Positions 28,938 to 39,116 of a DNA stretch of 64,000 bases are shown here, one piece after another (the stretch's first letter is position 1; each line of letters starts with the position of its first letter). The DNA comes from Monomorium pharaonis (taxonomy: Eukaryota; Arthropoda; Insecta; Hymenoptera; Formicidae). The position numbers were made by a program, and so were the translations under genes. Where the stretch lies: NCBI RefSeq assembly GCF_013373865.1, contig NC_050477.1, positions 6,594,869 to 6,658,868 on the forward strand. The letters are read 5' to 3'. The notes beneath the pieces were generated by a model. That model saw only the letters and a list, made by a program, of their open reading frames with translations, was not told the DNA's origin and ran no database searches.

Positions 28938-29047
28938 CATCGATTGGGAACGGTCAGAGTTGGAGGTCACAGAACAGAACCGCATACAGCTGTGGCTGGC
29001 GGCGCTGCGCGGTGACTGCCGTGAGTTCAATCTTCGACTTCGACTCT

Positions 29048-29053
29048 TCAGTC
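29048..29053 (+). promoter_or_regulatory. Candidate initiator (TCAGTC) for fem-1
   Basis: TCAGTCGT at 29048 matches the arthropod initiator core and lies about 500 bp upstream of the fem-1 ATG, in GC-rich DNA. The same 8-bp string occurs at the other candidate start near 23197. No TATA box was seen. Assignment is by position and motif only. Confidence 0.25.
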
Positions 29054-29544
29054 GTTTGTAAATCGCCGAATAAGACGGAATGGTGTCTGACGCCATCTGA
29101 CGGAGAGCGACCGAGTACCAAACGGAACGACGATATAAGTGACAATTTGGAGGAGTAATCGAAACTCATTCTCCTTTGCTCGCGTTTAGATTGAAGCCCG
29201 CAGAGCCGTTCACCGGTTGTTGCCCAGGTCAGGCGAGAAACCGAATCGGTAGTAACGCGATTTCGCCAACGTTTCTCTCGCTGGCCGCCCCGCTGCCCCC
29301 CCCCCCTCCGTTCATCCGCTGTCGTGTTGGGTGGGAGCGGAGGAAGCGCCACTTCGTTAACTGTCCGGGGTTGACGTCTGACGACGGTAACTGGTAACAA
29401 CGTCGACAAAGAGACGACGAAACGGACGAATACGTGTGTGTACCGTGTGTTCTACGCTTGAACGGTTGAATACGCTCGTAACCCGCAGAAACGAACGAGA
29501 GGCGCCAAGGAGGCCACGCGGGGCGACGTCACTTAGCTCGGACT

Positions 29545-29550
29545 ATGTGA
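29545..29550 (+). promoter_or_regulatory. Start-stop uORF (ATG-TGA) just before the fem-1 ATG
   Basis: ATG at 29545-29547 is followed at once by TGA at 29548-29550, leaving only two A bases before the fem-1 ATG at 29553. Minimal start-stop elements are known in other systems to hold ribosomes at the start codon. Here the spacing would allow competition or immediate reinitiation at the main start. Confidence 0.6.
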
Positions 29551-29552
29551 AA

Positions 29553-29612
29553 ATGGATTTTAAGAGCGTGGTGTACAACGCCGCGAGGGACGGCAAGCTC
29601 AAGCGCCTCAAG
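29553..29612 (+). CDS. Fem-1: First coding exon of a fem-1 homologue (CUL2 E3 substrate receptor), partial
   Basis: Twenty codons read MDFKSVVYNAARDGKLKRLK and stop exactly at a GTGAGT donor (29613). The pattern MD-(K/R)-x-V-x-NAARDGKL is the conserved amino end of FEM1A/FEM1C proteins, just before the ankyrin repeats. Family members are ankyrin-repeat substrate receptors of CUL2-RING ubiquitin ligases that recognise C-terminal (often Arg) degrons; nematode FEM-1 acts in sex determination. The start context AAAATGG has A at -3 and G at +4. The frame is open upstream but has no earlier in-frame ATG. No ankyrin exon is recognisable downstream within the window, so intron 1 would exceed 34 kb. 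Whether it is the FEM1A or FEM1C type cannot be told. Confidence 0.78.
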
Positions 29613-29984
29613 GTGAGTACGTCATCGTCATCGCGCGCGAGCCGACGCGGCCGACATAACCATCGACGATTTGTCGAAACCGGTACGATCCAGACGACGA
29701 GTTGTAAACATAAACATGTAATAATGCCAGGTGATCACACACACATACACACAGTTAAGTCATCGGTTCTTTTTTTGTTTTTGCTTTTTTTCCTTCTTCC
29801 TCACGGCTGAAGTTTCGGCTTTCAGACGGCGCGCGCAGGTCTTGAACCTCCCTGCCGGTGCCGAGCCTGCCCGCCGAGGTATTATTAAATCGAAAACTCC
29901 ATATTCAAGATACTGTACTGAAGCGCGATTTCCGTTTCTCGAGTGCGCGACAATGTCGTCGCGTCGCCACGCGCCGCCTCGAGA

Positions 29985-30023
<39 letters not shown>

Positions 30024-30722
30024 GCACGATGTGATGACGCGCGAATCTAGAATTAATTCTTTAATTTTCGATGTGTTTGCGATGAGACATTGGATAATTC
30101 GTAAACGTTTGCGATTCTACAAAGAAACGAAGAATCTCGCAGATGCCGCGCGTTTCCTTCCTTCCCGAAAGTAAAGCTCGATGACGACTTTTCGCTGCTC
30201 GACTGACGCAGTGACGCGGTATCGAATGACGCGAACGTTGGTCAAAAATGGCTCGAGCTAAGTTTCTGCGGATAGAATCGTTGAACGTTCCAATTCCTCG
30301 TCTTGTTTCCGTCTGAGTTACGTTCCCGGGAAGTCGCGTGACGCTCGAGATAGGAATAAATCGCGAGACATCTTTGCGAAATTCTCTTAAAGACATCTCT
30401 GCTTTAACTTTGTTATTGTTAAAACTTGGTCCAACAATTACGAATGAAACGATACGTACGCGCATACCATTTCGTCTTGTCAAAATACCATTTCATCTTT
30501 TTAACGTTGCGACACAAAGCAGAGTTTCTCGCGTTCCATTTTCGATTCTTCATTCATTTAAACCTAAACGTTTTACAAACGGTCACGCTCGTTTAATGGC
30601 TTTTTTTCCATCGACATGTAAAATATTTAGGCAGTTGACTGAAAACCGAATCCTGGATCTCTTTCACTTGCCAGATGCGACACCGCACCTGCCACCAAGT
30701 TATCCAAGGCCTTACTTCACTC

Positions 30723-30724
<2 letters not shown>

Positions 30725-30781
<57 letters not shown>

Positions 30782-30791
30782 ACACACACAC
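30725..30791. repeat. (CA)n microsatellite ending in CGCG
   Basis: A CA run with one CTCA interruption, followed by five CG units to about 30800. Alternating purine-pyrimidine DNA of this kind can adopt Z form. Confidence 0.95.
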
Positions 30792-31401
30792 GCGCGCGCG
30801 GAGAACGATGCCAAAAGATAAAAATAATCAAAGTTGGACAAGTGATAAGAAATACGGGAGCTACGATTATCTTTCCACTTTAGGTGCAAATAAAGTGATA
30901 ACTTGATTATTTTAAGTGCGAACTGTAGCCGAAATATTAATTAGAATAATATTCGCTTGCGTTTGTCTCTTTGTGCAGCACAAATTTAAGGTAATACATG
31001 CAACATATGACGATGATATATAGTAGAAAATTCTTATGACGAAAGCGTGGATTTATTGTGCGCAATTTTGAAGTTTTTAAATTACATGATTAATAACGTT
31101 AATCGATTGCTATGAGAATAAATAAAAATGGTTCGACAAAGTTTTCCAATTTTTCAAATATTTGCCAATTTAATTAATCAACTTGAATTTAACTTAAATT
31201 TCGTGATAAAAATGACGAATTAATAGAAAATTAGTAATTTCTGATTCCATTACTGTATATTTATCGAACATCTTGTATCATTCCCGAGTTGATAATATTC
31301 TTCAAGATCTTGAACATTCATAAGGTTGCTGCTTTCCGGTTTTTCCCGGTAATATTTTACCGATAATAATACATATATATCATGTGCTCGCTCTCATTCT
31401 C

Positions 31402-31638
<237 letters not shown>

Positions 31639-33696
31639 CTTCTTTGTAAAATCTTTTCGCGACCAACAACGTAGCGGCATCAAAAGTCCTCTTCCCTGTT
31701 TTTAGAATTTTTCCATTCATGTTGCGTCCGTATACTTTCTTGCGTGCGCATTAACAAATCGCTAAAAGTTTGTCTTTAACAATATTTCGTTTGCGCGCGT
31801 TTTTAAAACAGCACGTCTGATACGGTTAACGGTTAACCCGACGGCAAACGAATAAAATTTGATCTGTGATATCTTGAAACGATCAATAAATTTGTGTTCA
31901 TAACATCTATTTGATCTTATTTCTAACGTGTCATTAACCACCTTATTTTTAACAATTAATTCCCCGATTAATTTAAGAGACAAATCTTGCTCAATAAAAG
32001 TGTAAAAATAAGATATCCTATATATCCATAAGATATTTATAGAACTGTTAAAGATCTGTGAATTCAAAAGGCTACAGATTTCCGATATTTAAGGGGACCA
32101 TTACTCTTTAGAACCAATACGAATCTGCAATTGTTCTACGGTTCATGTTTTTTTTCTTTTCTGGAATTATTTCCTACATCAGCTATTAGAATTGTAAAGT
32201 AAACCACTTTGTATGGAGCTTATTACTTTTTGCTACTTATAATATTTATGCTGTAAAGCTATAAAATATTTAAACCATCAAGTAAAATTAATTTCTATTG
32301 TTTAATATTGATTTATGATTGATTAGTTTGCATAAAACAATTGGTTATTGTTCCTTTCTAATCCTTATCGGGTTTACACCCGTCGAAGGAAATATCAACA
32401 CACAGGAACGAGCTCGAGATTAGTTATTGTTCCGATAACCAACCACCAAAGCATTGATAAGTGACGTGAGGAAAATTGTGCGAAAGCGATCCATCTTTTT
32501 CAAAGATCTGCGGTATGAGAGCGAAAGACATTCGTAGCCTTTTTTCATTTCTTTCAACTTGTGTTTATTTCACATAGGAGATAGCAGCGGTACGACAAGT
32601 TATATTTAGCATGACATGTTTATAGAACGGCACTTATATGGTCAAATCTGCCTGGCAGAGCTGCTCTGTGTACCGCTCTTATTATATATTATGCGTGACA
32701 AAATGTAGAAACAACATAGAATGAGCCGAAAACTCGGTGATCATCGACGATTACGCGAAATCGTATTGCATGTCTTATCAATGAAATCGCCATCGCCTTC
32801 TCTTCGCAACGGCAAACACGTTTAATATTGCGACGTCGAATGCAACGTAAATGCGATATATATGTATATGTACGAGGTGACGCGCCGATATTCAGTTAGC
32901 AGTTTATAAACCACAAAGTCGATGCAGGAAATCAGGTCTTTCGCCCCCCCCCCCCTTTTTAAATAGAGTAAAACATTTTTTTATTTAAAATATATTTTCA
33001 ATATTTTAATATTTTAATATTTTAAATTACATTTTAAAAAGCATGTGTTTAAACAAACAAAACAAGTGTTTAAAACAAAAATATATGATTTAAACACTTG
33101 TTTTAAATACATAATATAATATCTCTTGACATATAATCTACAATTTTTTTCTACAATTATGACACTTTTAAATTATATTTTGTTTTAATGTAAGAAAATT
33201 GATAAGTAATAACAATTATTATTATTTCTAAATTTAATCTTATTTCTAGTAGTAAAAGTTTCAAATATATAAAATAAAGTGTTTTTTTTTATTATAACTT
33301 ATGTAATTATAATGACTGCATTTAGCAGAAAAGAAATAGCTTTGCAATATTGTTTTAAGATTTTAGTTTTTAATAAAAATAAATGTTAAAATATAAATGT
33401 TATATAATTAAATATTTTGTATATTCTAATATAAAACAACATATTATTTAATTGCTAAAAAATCTACGTTTGAATATTGAAATCTAAATAATAAAGCCAA
33501 AGATATAATTATTGCTTACATGTTTTCAATATTGTTATAAGACAAACTTTATAAATACGATAATTTTTTTATATTATTTACGAGAAACAATCATTACGTA
33601 TGAATAAAAATACATGCAAACATTATTCCTCTAAAATCTATATTGAATCCTTACAAAAAACGTTTTAAATATTTGTTTTAAACACATTTAAAATAT

Positions 33697-33924
33697 TGTT
33701 ACGCCCGCGCTGCTGTACGATTACTGAGAAGGCCGCGTGGCGTTCCTTGACGACGGGCTGCTATTTACAAACAAGTGCCTTTGCGACTAGATTCCGAGCT
33801 GTCAAACTGTTCGGACGTATTTCTTGCAATTCTATCACTGTGTTCTTGTATTTGTGTTACATTAAAGAGCCGTGTGAGTTTTCAGTGGTGTTACAATTTA
33901 TTTCAATCGGGAGTGCGTGTAACA
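33697..33924 (+). repeat. 5' LTR (228 bp)
   Basis: Starts TGTTACGCCC and ends GTGTAACA. An initiator-like TCAGT at 33882-33886 is a plausible transcription start, and ATTAAA at 33861-33866 a plausible polyadenylation signal just upstream. No TATA box is evident. The copy at 39117 matches it throughout as far as I can read. Confidence 0.97.
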
Positions 33925-33927
33925 TTT

Positions 33928-33945
33928 TGGGGGCTCGTCCGGGAT
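33928..33945 (+). promoter_or_regulatory. Primer binding site, tRNA-Pro type
   Basis: TGGGGGCTCGTCCGGGAT begins 3 nt after the LTR and is complementary to the 18 nt at the 3' end of tRNA-Pro. This is the same primer site as in murine leukaemia virus. It sets the start of minus-strand DNA synthesis. Confidence 0.93.
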
Positions 33946-33998
33946 CGGACGAGCGGATATCGGAACGAGCTTTAAGGAGAGAGAGGGAGAGAGTCCGG

Positions 33999-35072
33999 AT
34001 GGTTTCGAGGACCCCGACACGTCCGAGCCCGCGAGATATTTCCGTTGAGGAGGGAACCGAAATGCCCACTACAAGGAAAAGGGCTCGAGAGCAGACTTCT
34101 GAATCTACGATGTCGGAGACGGCGGTACTGCAAGCCGTTCTCCAGGAGATGCGTGCGATACGTGAGGAGCAAGCACGAAGGGAATCGGAATTTGCAATGT
34201 TGTTGCGGCAGAGAGAAGAAGAGCTTTCTCGTTTACGAAATTTCCAGCTAAGTCCTTCTAATAATAGAGCCTCGGGCGATAATGTATTGGGGGCCGCGTC
34301 CGCGGGGGACACGTGCGGGAATCGTGCGCGAACGGAATTGGGTTTCAAATTGAAGCCTGACACTTTTGACGGGACGGTTCCGCTGCGGGAGTTCCTCTCT
34401 CAATTTCTCCTAATCGCGCGCGCGAACCTTTGGGACGACGCGTCGAAATCTGTAGCTTTGGCCGCGAGTTTAAGGGGGGAAGCGCGAACAGTCTTAGAAT
34501 CGTTAGAGGACGTAGAGGTTTTTAGTTTTGAAGAATTAAAATCAAAGCTCGAGTTGCGTTTTGGGGAGGGAATTCTTACTCAAAATTCTTATTCTCTTTT
34601 TACCAATAGAAAACAAAAATCTGGGGAAAGCCTGGCTGCTTTTGGAGCTGAGTTGGAAAGGCTTTCGCGTTTAGCATATCCGGAGTGTCCTTTTTCGGTG
34701 CGGGACAAGATCGCATGTTCGCAATTTATTTCCGCCGTTTCCAATAATTTTCTTAGAAGAACTCTCCAGCTGGAAGGGATTTCTTCTTTGAAAGCGGCCG
34801 TGGAGAGAGCCAAAGCTATCGAAATCATTCAGGGGGCGAATTTTGAAAGAAAAGAAAAATTCGGGAGAAATTTTGATCGTTTTGGGAGGAATTTTGAGAG
34901 GGAGGAGAGGAAGGACGCGCGGAGTGTTGGGGGTGAGAAATCGGAGGAAGGGGGGCCCCGAAAAAATTGGCGTGGTCTCAAATCTGCAGCCAAAGATAAA
35001 GAATGTTGGGCGTGTGGAAAAACAGGACATTTCCGTTTTGAATGTCCCGACGCAAAGGGAAACGCGGCTTAG
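33999..35072 (+). CDS. gag: gag polyprotein of the gypsy element
   Basis: I start at the first ATG after the primer site (33999), giving 357 residues; a second in-frame ATG is at 34062. The frame is open back through the LTR but has no ATG there. Residues about 40-83 are a charged coiled-coil segment rich in Glu, Arg and Leu. Residues about 115-285 form a capsid-like retrotransposon gag domain, from FKLKPDTFDG to the AVERAKAIEI region. A basic, Gly-rich linker leads to one zinc knuckle, CWACGKTGHFRFEC (C336, C339, H344, C349), for RNA binding. The stop at 35070 lies inside the frameshift region. Codon use is GC-richer than in pol. The protein would build the virus-like particle. Confidence 0.9.
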   Translation: MVSRTPTRPSPRDISVEEGTEMPTTRKRAREQTSESTMSETAVLQAVLQEMRAIREEQARRESEFAMLLRQREEELSRLRNFQLSPSNNRASGDNVLGAASAGDTCGNRARTELGFKLKPDTFDGTVPLREFLSQFLLIARANLWDDASKSVALAASLRGEARTVLESLEDVEVFSFEELKSKLELRFGEGILTQNSYSLFTNRKQKSGESLAAFGAELERLSRLAYPECPFSVRDKIACSQFISAVSNNFLRRTLQLEGISSLKAAVERAKAIEIIQGANFERKEKFGRNFDRFGRNFEREERKDARSVGGEKSEEGGPRKNWRGLKSAAKDKECWACGKTGHFRFECPDAKGNAA

Positions 35073-36325
35073 TTGAGCTTTTTGGGGCGAGTTCAACTCC
35101 GAAGGGTAATGCCCCGATTATTTTTCGTTCTAATTATAATTTGAATAAAGATTATTGTGTTTATCGTTCTCTTAGTTTTAATAATGATAATGATTCTTAT
35201 TTTTGTTATGAAGGAATGCTTAATGAAAAACGTTGCTCCTTTAAGATTGATACGGGCTCTGACATCTCTATTGTAAATAGAAAATTAGTGAAAGATTATG
35301 GAGAAAAGTTGGAAACGGTAAATTGTTTTTTGAGATATCCTACCGGAGAAAAGATTCTTTGCAAAAATAAAATTTTAGTTGATATTCTTATTGGTAAATA
35401 TTCTTTGAAGATTCCTATTTTCGTGGCGGAAATTCATGACGATTGTTTACTAGGGGTTGACTTTCTTAAAAAGGTTAGTTTAGAAAATGTTTTTGAATCC
35501 GCCTTCGGAAATTTTAAATCAAAAAAAGAAAAGAATTTTAATTGTTCTCGTGTTGTTTCTGTCCCTTCTGTCTTAAGGGAGCTCATTGAAAAAAATTCTG
35601 AAAATCTTGTTGATTCTCAGAAGGAAGTTTTTGCTGGTTTATTGAATGAATTTCAGGATATATTTTCTGAAGAGATAATTGCAGGAAATTGTGATATTAT
35701 TTGTCATTCTATAAATGTTGAAGATTCTCCTCCCATAAAACAGGTTCCCCGACGTATTCCTTATCATATGAGAGACGAAGTTTATGGAATAATAGAGGAG
35801 ATGAAAAAACATGGCGTAATAGAGGAATCTCAAAGTCCTTGGGTTTCTCCTGCGGTGTTAGTTAGGAAAAAAAATGGAGCATTGAGATTTTGTGTGGACT
35901 TCCGAAAATTGAATGCGGTTACGATTAAAGACTCCTTTCCTCTTCCTCGGATCGATGACATTTTTGATCAACTCTCAGGTAATGTTTGGTTTACTACGCT
36001 TGATTTGAAAAGTGGTTACTGGCAGGTTAAAATTCGTCCGGAGGATAGGGAAAAAACTGCTTTTTCTGTTGGTAAAGGGCTTTGGCAATTTACTGTAATG
36101 CCCTTTGGATTATGTAATGCCCCCGCAACTTTTCAGCGCCTAATGGAAAAAATTTTAAAAGACATGTTAACGAAAATTTGTTTAGTTTATCTTGATGACG
36201 TGATTATTTTTGGAAAAAGTTTTGAAGAAATGTTAGAGAATCTTAGTAAAGTCTTTCGGCGAATTCGGGAAGCAAATTTAAGAATTAATCCGGAGAAATG
36301 TGTTTTTTTTCAGAAAAAATGTTAA
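35042..36325 (+). CDS. pol: pol part 1: protease and reverse transcriptase (expressed by -1 frameshift)
   Basis: The frame is -1 to gag, and a TGA at 35039-35041 bounds its open region. Expression is therefore by slippage within 35042-35069, not by independent start. The first usable residues after the slip are at about position 6. Protease: catalytic DTGS at residues 70-73 and LLGVDFL about 65 residues later. RT: a linker, then the fingers and palm with VDFRKLN, a first catalytic Asp at about residue 321 (LDLKSGYWQ), FGLCNAPATFQ and YLDD at 383-386. The frame ends early at a stop (36323-36325), just after the NPEKC segment at the start of the RT thumb. The break is at the six-A run 36314-36319, beyond which RT similarity continues in another frame. 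Confidence 0.9.
   Translation: MSRRKGKRGLVELFGASSTPKGNAPIIFRSNYNLNKDYCVYRSLSFNNDNDSYFCYEGMLNEKRCSFKIDTGSDISIVNRKLVKDYGEKLETVNCFLRYPTGEKILCKNKILVDILIGKYSLKIPIFVAEIHDDCLLGVDFLKKVSLENVFESAFGNFKSKKEKNFNCSRVVSVPSVLRELIEKNSENLVDSQKEVFAGLLNEFQDIFSEEIIAGNCDIICHSINVEDSPPIKQVPRRIPYHMRDEVYGIIEEMKKHGVIEESQSPWVSPAVLVRKKNGALRFCVDFRKLNAVTIKDSFPLPRIDDIFDQLSGNVWFTTLDLKSGYWQVKIRPEDREKTAFSVGKGLWQFTVMPFGLCNAPATFQRLMEKILKDMLTKICLVYLDDVIIFGKSFEEMLENLSKVFRRIREANLRINPEKCVFFQKKC
35057..35115 (+). promoter_or_regulatory. -1 ribosomal frameshift signal with H-type pseudoknot
   Basis: The heptamer GGGAAAC (35057-35063) is in the gag frame as G-GGA-AAC, a canonical slippery site. An overlapping A-AAG-GGA (35054-35060) also fits the X-XXY-YYZ pattern. 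After a 7-nt spacer, stem 1 pairs 35071-35079 with 35090-35098 (9 bp, one G-U). In the loop, GGGGC (35084-35088) pairs with GCCCC (35111-35115) as stem 2. The gag stop falls within the spacer. Slippage by -1 leads directly into pol. Confidence 0.88.
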
Positions 36326-38396
36326 ATATCTGGGCCATATAATTTCTGCCGAGGGGGTAGTTACAGATCCGGAAAAGATTTCCGCAGTAAAAGACTGGCC
36401 AGTTCCGCATACTAAGAAGCAATTGCGTAGCTTCTTAGGTTTTTGTTCGTATTATCGCAAATTCGTTAAAGGTTTTTCTTTTATTTCAAAACCTCTTTAT
36501 GCATTAACGGAAGATAAAGTTAAATTTTCTTGGGGAGAAGAATGTCAAAATGCTTTTGACGAATTGAAACGCGTGTTATCTTTTTCTCCTATGCTTTCTT
36601 TTCCGCGGGAGGAGGAGAAATTCATTTTAGATACCGATGCTTCTAATATCGGTATTGGTGCAGTTCTTTCCCAGAAACAGGATGGAAAGGAACGAGTTAT
36701 AGCCTATTTTAGTCGCGTTTTGAATAAAGCCGAGAGGAATTATTGCGTTACGCGTCGAGAACTTTTGGCGATAGTTGAAGCAATCAAAGCTTTCCGTCAT
36801 TACCTCTTGGGACAAAAATTTTTGATTCGTACAGATCACGTTTCCCTTAGATGGCTTTTGTCTTTCAGAGATCTTGAAGGACAGCTCGCGCGTTGGTTGG
36901 AGAGACTCCAACAATTTGAATTTGAAATTGTTTTTCGGAAAGGACAGTTTCACGGAAATGCCGATGGACTGTCTAGACGTCACTGTGAATCTCAAGGTTG
37001 TAGATATTGTGCTAAGATCGAAGAAAATTGTGCTCGAGAGTCGAGGAAAACTATTACCTTGGCTCGTATTACCTTGGCTGAAGAAAATTTAGAAGAATGG
37101 CAAAGGGAACAGAAAGAGGATCCTAGTTTGTCGGTAATTTTTCGCGGTAAGGAAACAGGAGTACGTCCTTTACGCACGGAAGTTTCGGATGTTTCTACCC
37201 GTATTTACTTGTTGTATTGGGACGTTATAAATCTTAAGAACGGTGTCCTTTATAAGAGTTGGTATGCTCCAAATTTGAAATCTAGCTTCCTTCAATTATT
37301 AGTTCCACGTAAACGAGTCAAGGAAATTTTAGAGAAAGCCCATGATTCTTTGTCGGGAGGACATTTCGGGGTGAATAAGACCTTGGAGAAAATTAGGAAG
37401 CGGTTTTACTGGGCTTCATGTAAACAAGATGTAGAGGACTGGTGTAAATCCTGTGAAGTGTGTGTGGCAAGAAAGGGCCCCTTGGGAAAGGGAAAGTCTC
37501 CTTTGCAAATCTTCAATGTTGGAACTCCGTTTGAAAGAGTTCAAATGGATATTCTTGGTCCTTTTCCCATTACTTCTTCTGGAAATAAGTATTTGCTTGT
37601 TGTAGTCGACTGTTTTACCAAATGGGTAGAAGCTTTTCCCTTGAGAAATATTAGAGCAAAAACAGTGGCGGAGGTTTTTGTTAATCAAATTGTTTCCAGG
37701 CATGGGACACCTTTCGAAGTTCATACGGATCAGGGAAGGAATTTCGAGTCCAAGCTTTTTACTGAACTCATGGAACTTCTCGGAATTAGAAAGACAAGAA
37801 CTACTGCCTTGCATCCTCAATCGGATGGTCAGGTTGAAAGACAGCATCAAACCATTACTAATTATTTGGCGAAGTATATTTCTTCAAATCAGAAGGATTG
37901 GGATCGTTGGATTCCTATGTTTCTTTTGGCCTATAGAACCTCAAAGCATGAGGCTACTGGAGTGACTCCGGCAGAGTTGTATTTTGCGCGAGATCTTAGA
38001 TTGCCTTTGGATTTGTTACGAGGGAAACCGCCTGAATTTTGTAAGGAAGACCCTCATACTGCGGAAGGTTTCGTTAAGGATTTTCAACGAAAAATGGAGG
38101 GATTTCATGCGAGTGTTAAGGAAAGATTAGATATTCGTTCTTCACGTGTTAAGTCTCGCTATGATCGCAGAGCTAGACATATTTTATTTCAGGAGGGGCA
38201 GAAGGTCTGGTTCTTCAATCCCCGAAGAGTTAAGGGGAAGGCTCCTAAATTACAAAGTGATTGGGAGGGACCTTATTTTATTGTTAGGAAATTGAGCGAA
38301 GTAGTTTATTGTATTCAGAAAACTCCGAAACATAGAAGAAAGATAGTTCATTCAGATAGGTTAGCTCCTTTTTATGAGAGGAAATTGGTGCGATAG
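36300..38396 (+). CDS. pol: pol part 2: RT thumb, RNase H and integrase (frame-broken from part 1)
   Basis: This frame begins without an ATG and overlaps part 1 by 26 nt, so in this copy it is cut off from the upstream pol frame. Residues below are counted from 36300. RT thumb and connection are first (VKYLGHIIS onward). RNase H spans about 105-225 with DTDAS (D111, D113), RRELLAI and an RTDH motif. The integrase zinc domain is H348, H355, C385, C388. The core D,D-35-E triad is D417, D477 and E513, with exactly 35 residues between the last two. A GPY/F module is at 657-659 (WEGPYF). It ends with TAG at 38394-38396 and has no chromodomain. Apart from the upstream break it looks intact. Confidence 0.92.
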   Translation: MFFFRKNVKYLGHIISAEGVVTDPEKISAVKDWPVPHTKKQLRSFLGFCSYYRKFVKGFSFISKPLYALTEDKVKFSWGEECQNAFDELKRVLSFSPMLSFPREEEKFILDTDASNIGIGAVLSQKQDGKERVIAYFSRVLNKAERNYCVTRRELLAIVEAIKAFRHYLLGQKFLIRTDHVSLRWLLSFRDLEGQLARWLERLQQFEFEIVFRKGQFHGNADGLSRRHCESQGCRYCAKIEENCARESRKTITLARITLAEENLEEWQREQKEDPSLSVIFRGKETGVRPLRTEVSDVSTRIYLLYWDVINLKNGVLYKSWYAPNLKSSFLQLLVPRKRVKEILEKAHDSLSGGHFGVNKTLEKIRKRFYWASCKQDVEDWCKSCEVCVARKGPLGKGKSPLQIFNVGTPFERVQMDILGPFPITSSGNKYLLVVVDCFTKWVEAFPLRNIRAKTVAEVFVNQIVSRHGTPFEVHTDQGRNFESKLFTELMELLGIRKTRTTALHPQSDGQVERQHQTITNYLAKYISSNQKDWDRWIPMFLLAYRTSKHEATGVTPAELYFARDLRLPLDLLRGKPPEFCKEDPHTAEGFVKDFQRKMEGFHASVKERLDIRSSRVKSRYDRRARHILFQEGQKVWFFNPRRVKGKAPKLQSDWEGPYFIVRKLSEVVYCIQKTPKHRRKIVHSDRLAPFYERKLVR

Positions 38397-39101
38397 GTGA
38401 GTCGGAGCCCGGAATAGAAAATAAAAAAAGGAAACGAGACGTTGACAAAAAAGGAATTGTTTTTTTTTTTTTTTTTTTTTTTGGAAATTGGAGAAGTTTG
38501 TTGCTTGTTGTTTTATTTTCTTTTCAGGAAAAGAAAAAAAAATTACGAAACGAGAGATGCTTTACAAGCTTTCCTGGAAAGTGAGCGAAATCCTTTCGAC
38601 GGGGGATCAATTTCTTTTCTTTGTGATTAAATGAAGACTGCCTCACCCACGGTTTTTGAGCCGTGGTTTTCCCGTGGGGCGAAGGGCAAATGCCGAGGCA
38701 GGGACTAGAGGAGTCCTTTCAGGACGACGGGTCCACGGTGGCTACCCCCCTCTTGTCCGAAGAGGAACGGCGACGTCGGTTAAAGCGTGGAGGGCAGCGT
38801 TTGGATCAAATCCAGTAGACGAGAACCTAGAGGAGTGGAGTTCACTCAGGAGTCGGCCCAGGGAGAGGGAGATCGTCTCTTCCTCAGAGAATGCCGAATA
38901 GTGGTTCTAAAAGGACTTTTGGAAAGGATGGAGGTCCTGGATTTCCCTGAAGACAATTAGGACTTATTTAGGAGCGGCGCTCGGTAACCTGGGACAAAGC
39001 TCAGGGAGAGCAGGAGGCCGTCCTGGAACTTTTGTGTCCTAATCGGGGAAACGGAAGACTGCCTTGGTACTACCCTTTCGGATTGTCGGGACGACAATCT
39101 T
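38397..39101 (+). other. Noncoding tail between pol and the polypurine tract
   Basis: About 700 bp with no envelope-like frame: no ATG-led frame with a signal peptide or membrane span. It begins with GTGAGT directly after the pol stop and carries a T run (about 38460-38482). CCACGG/CCGTGG form a short hairpin with an 8-nt loop near 38648-38666. Two open frames of 62 and 81 codons have no recognisable similarity. Confidence 0.7.
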
Positions 39102-39116
39102 GAAGAGAGAGGGTAG
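39102..39116 (+). promoter_or_regulatory. Polypurine tract
   Basis: GAAGAGAGAGGGTAG sits immediately before the 3' LTR. It is all purine except one T, as expected for the plus-strand primer left by RNase H. Confidence 0.85.

Noticed and set aside
28652..29158. 168-codon plus-strand open frame upstream of fem-1
   Set aside because: It starts at GTG, crosses a GA microsatellite and has no recognisable domain; it is better read as promoter and leader DNA.
33857..34363. 168-codon minus-strand frame antisense to gag
   Set aside because: Shadow of gag; no domain on the antisense strand.
38656..38901. 81-codon frame in the gypsy tail as a possible envelope remnant
   Set aside because: No ATG, no signal peptide, no membrane segment and no similarity to envelope proteins.
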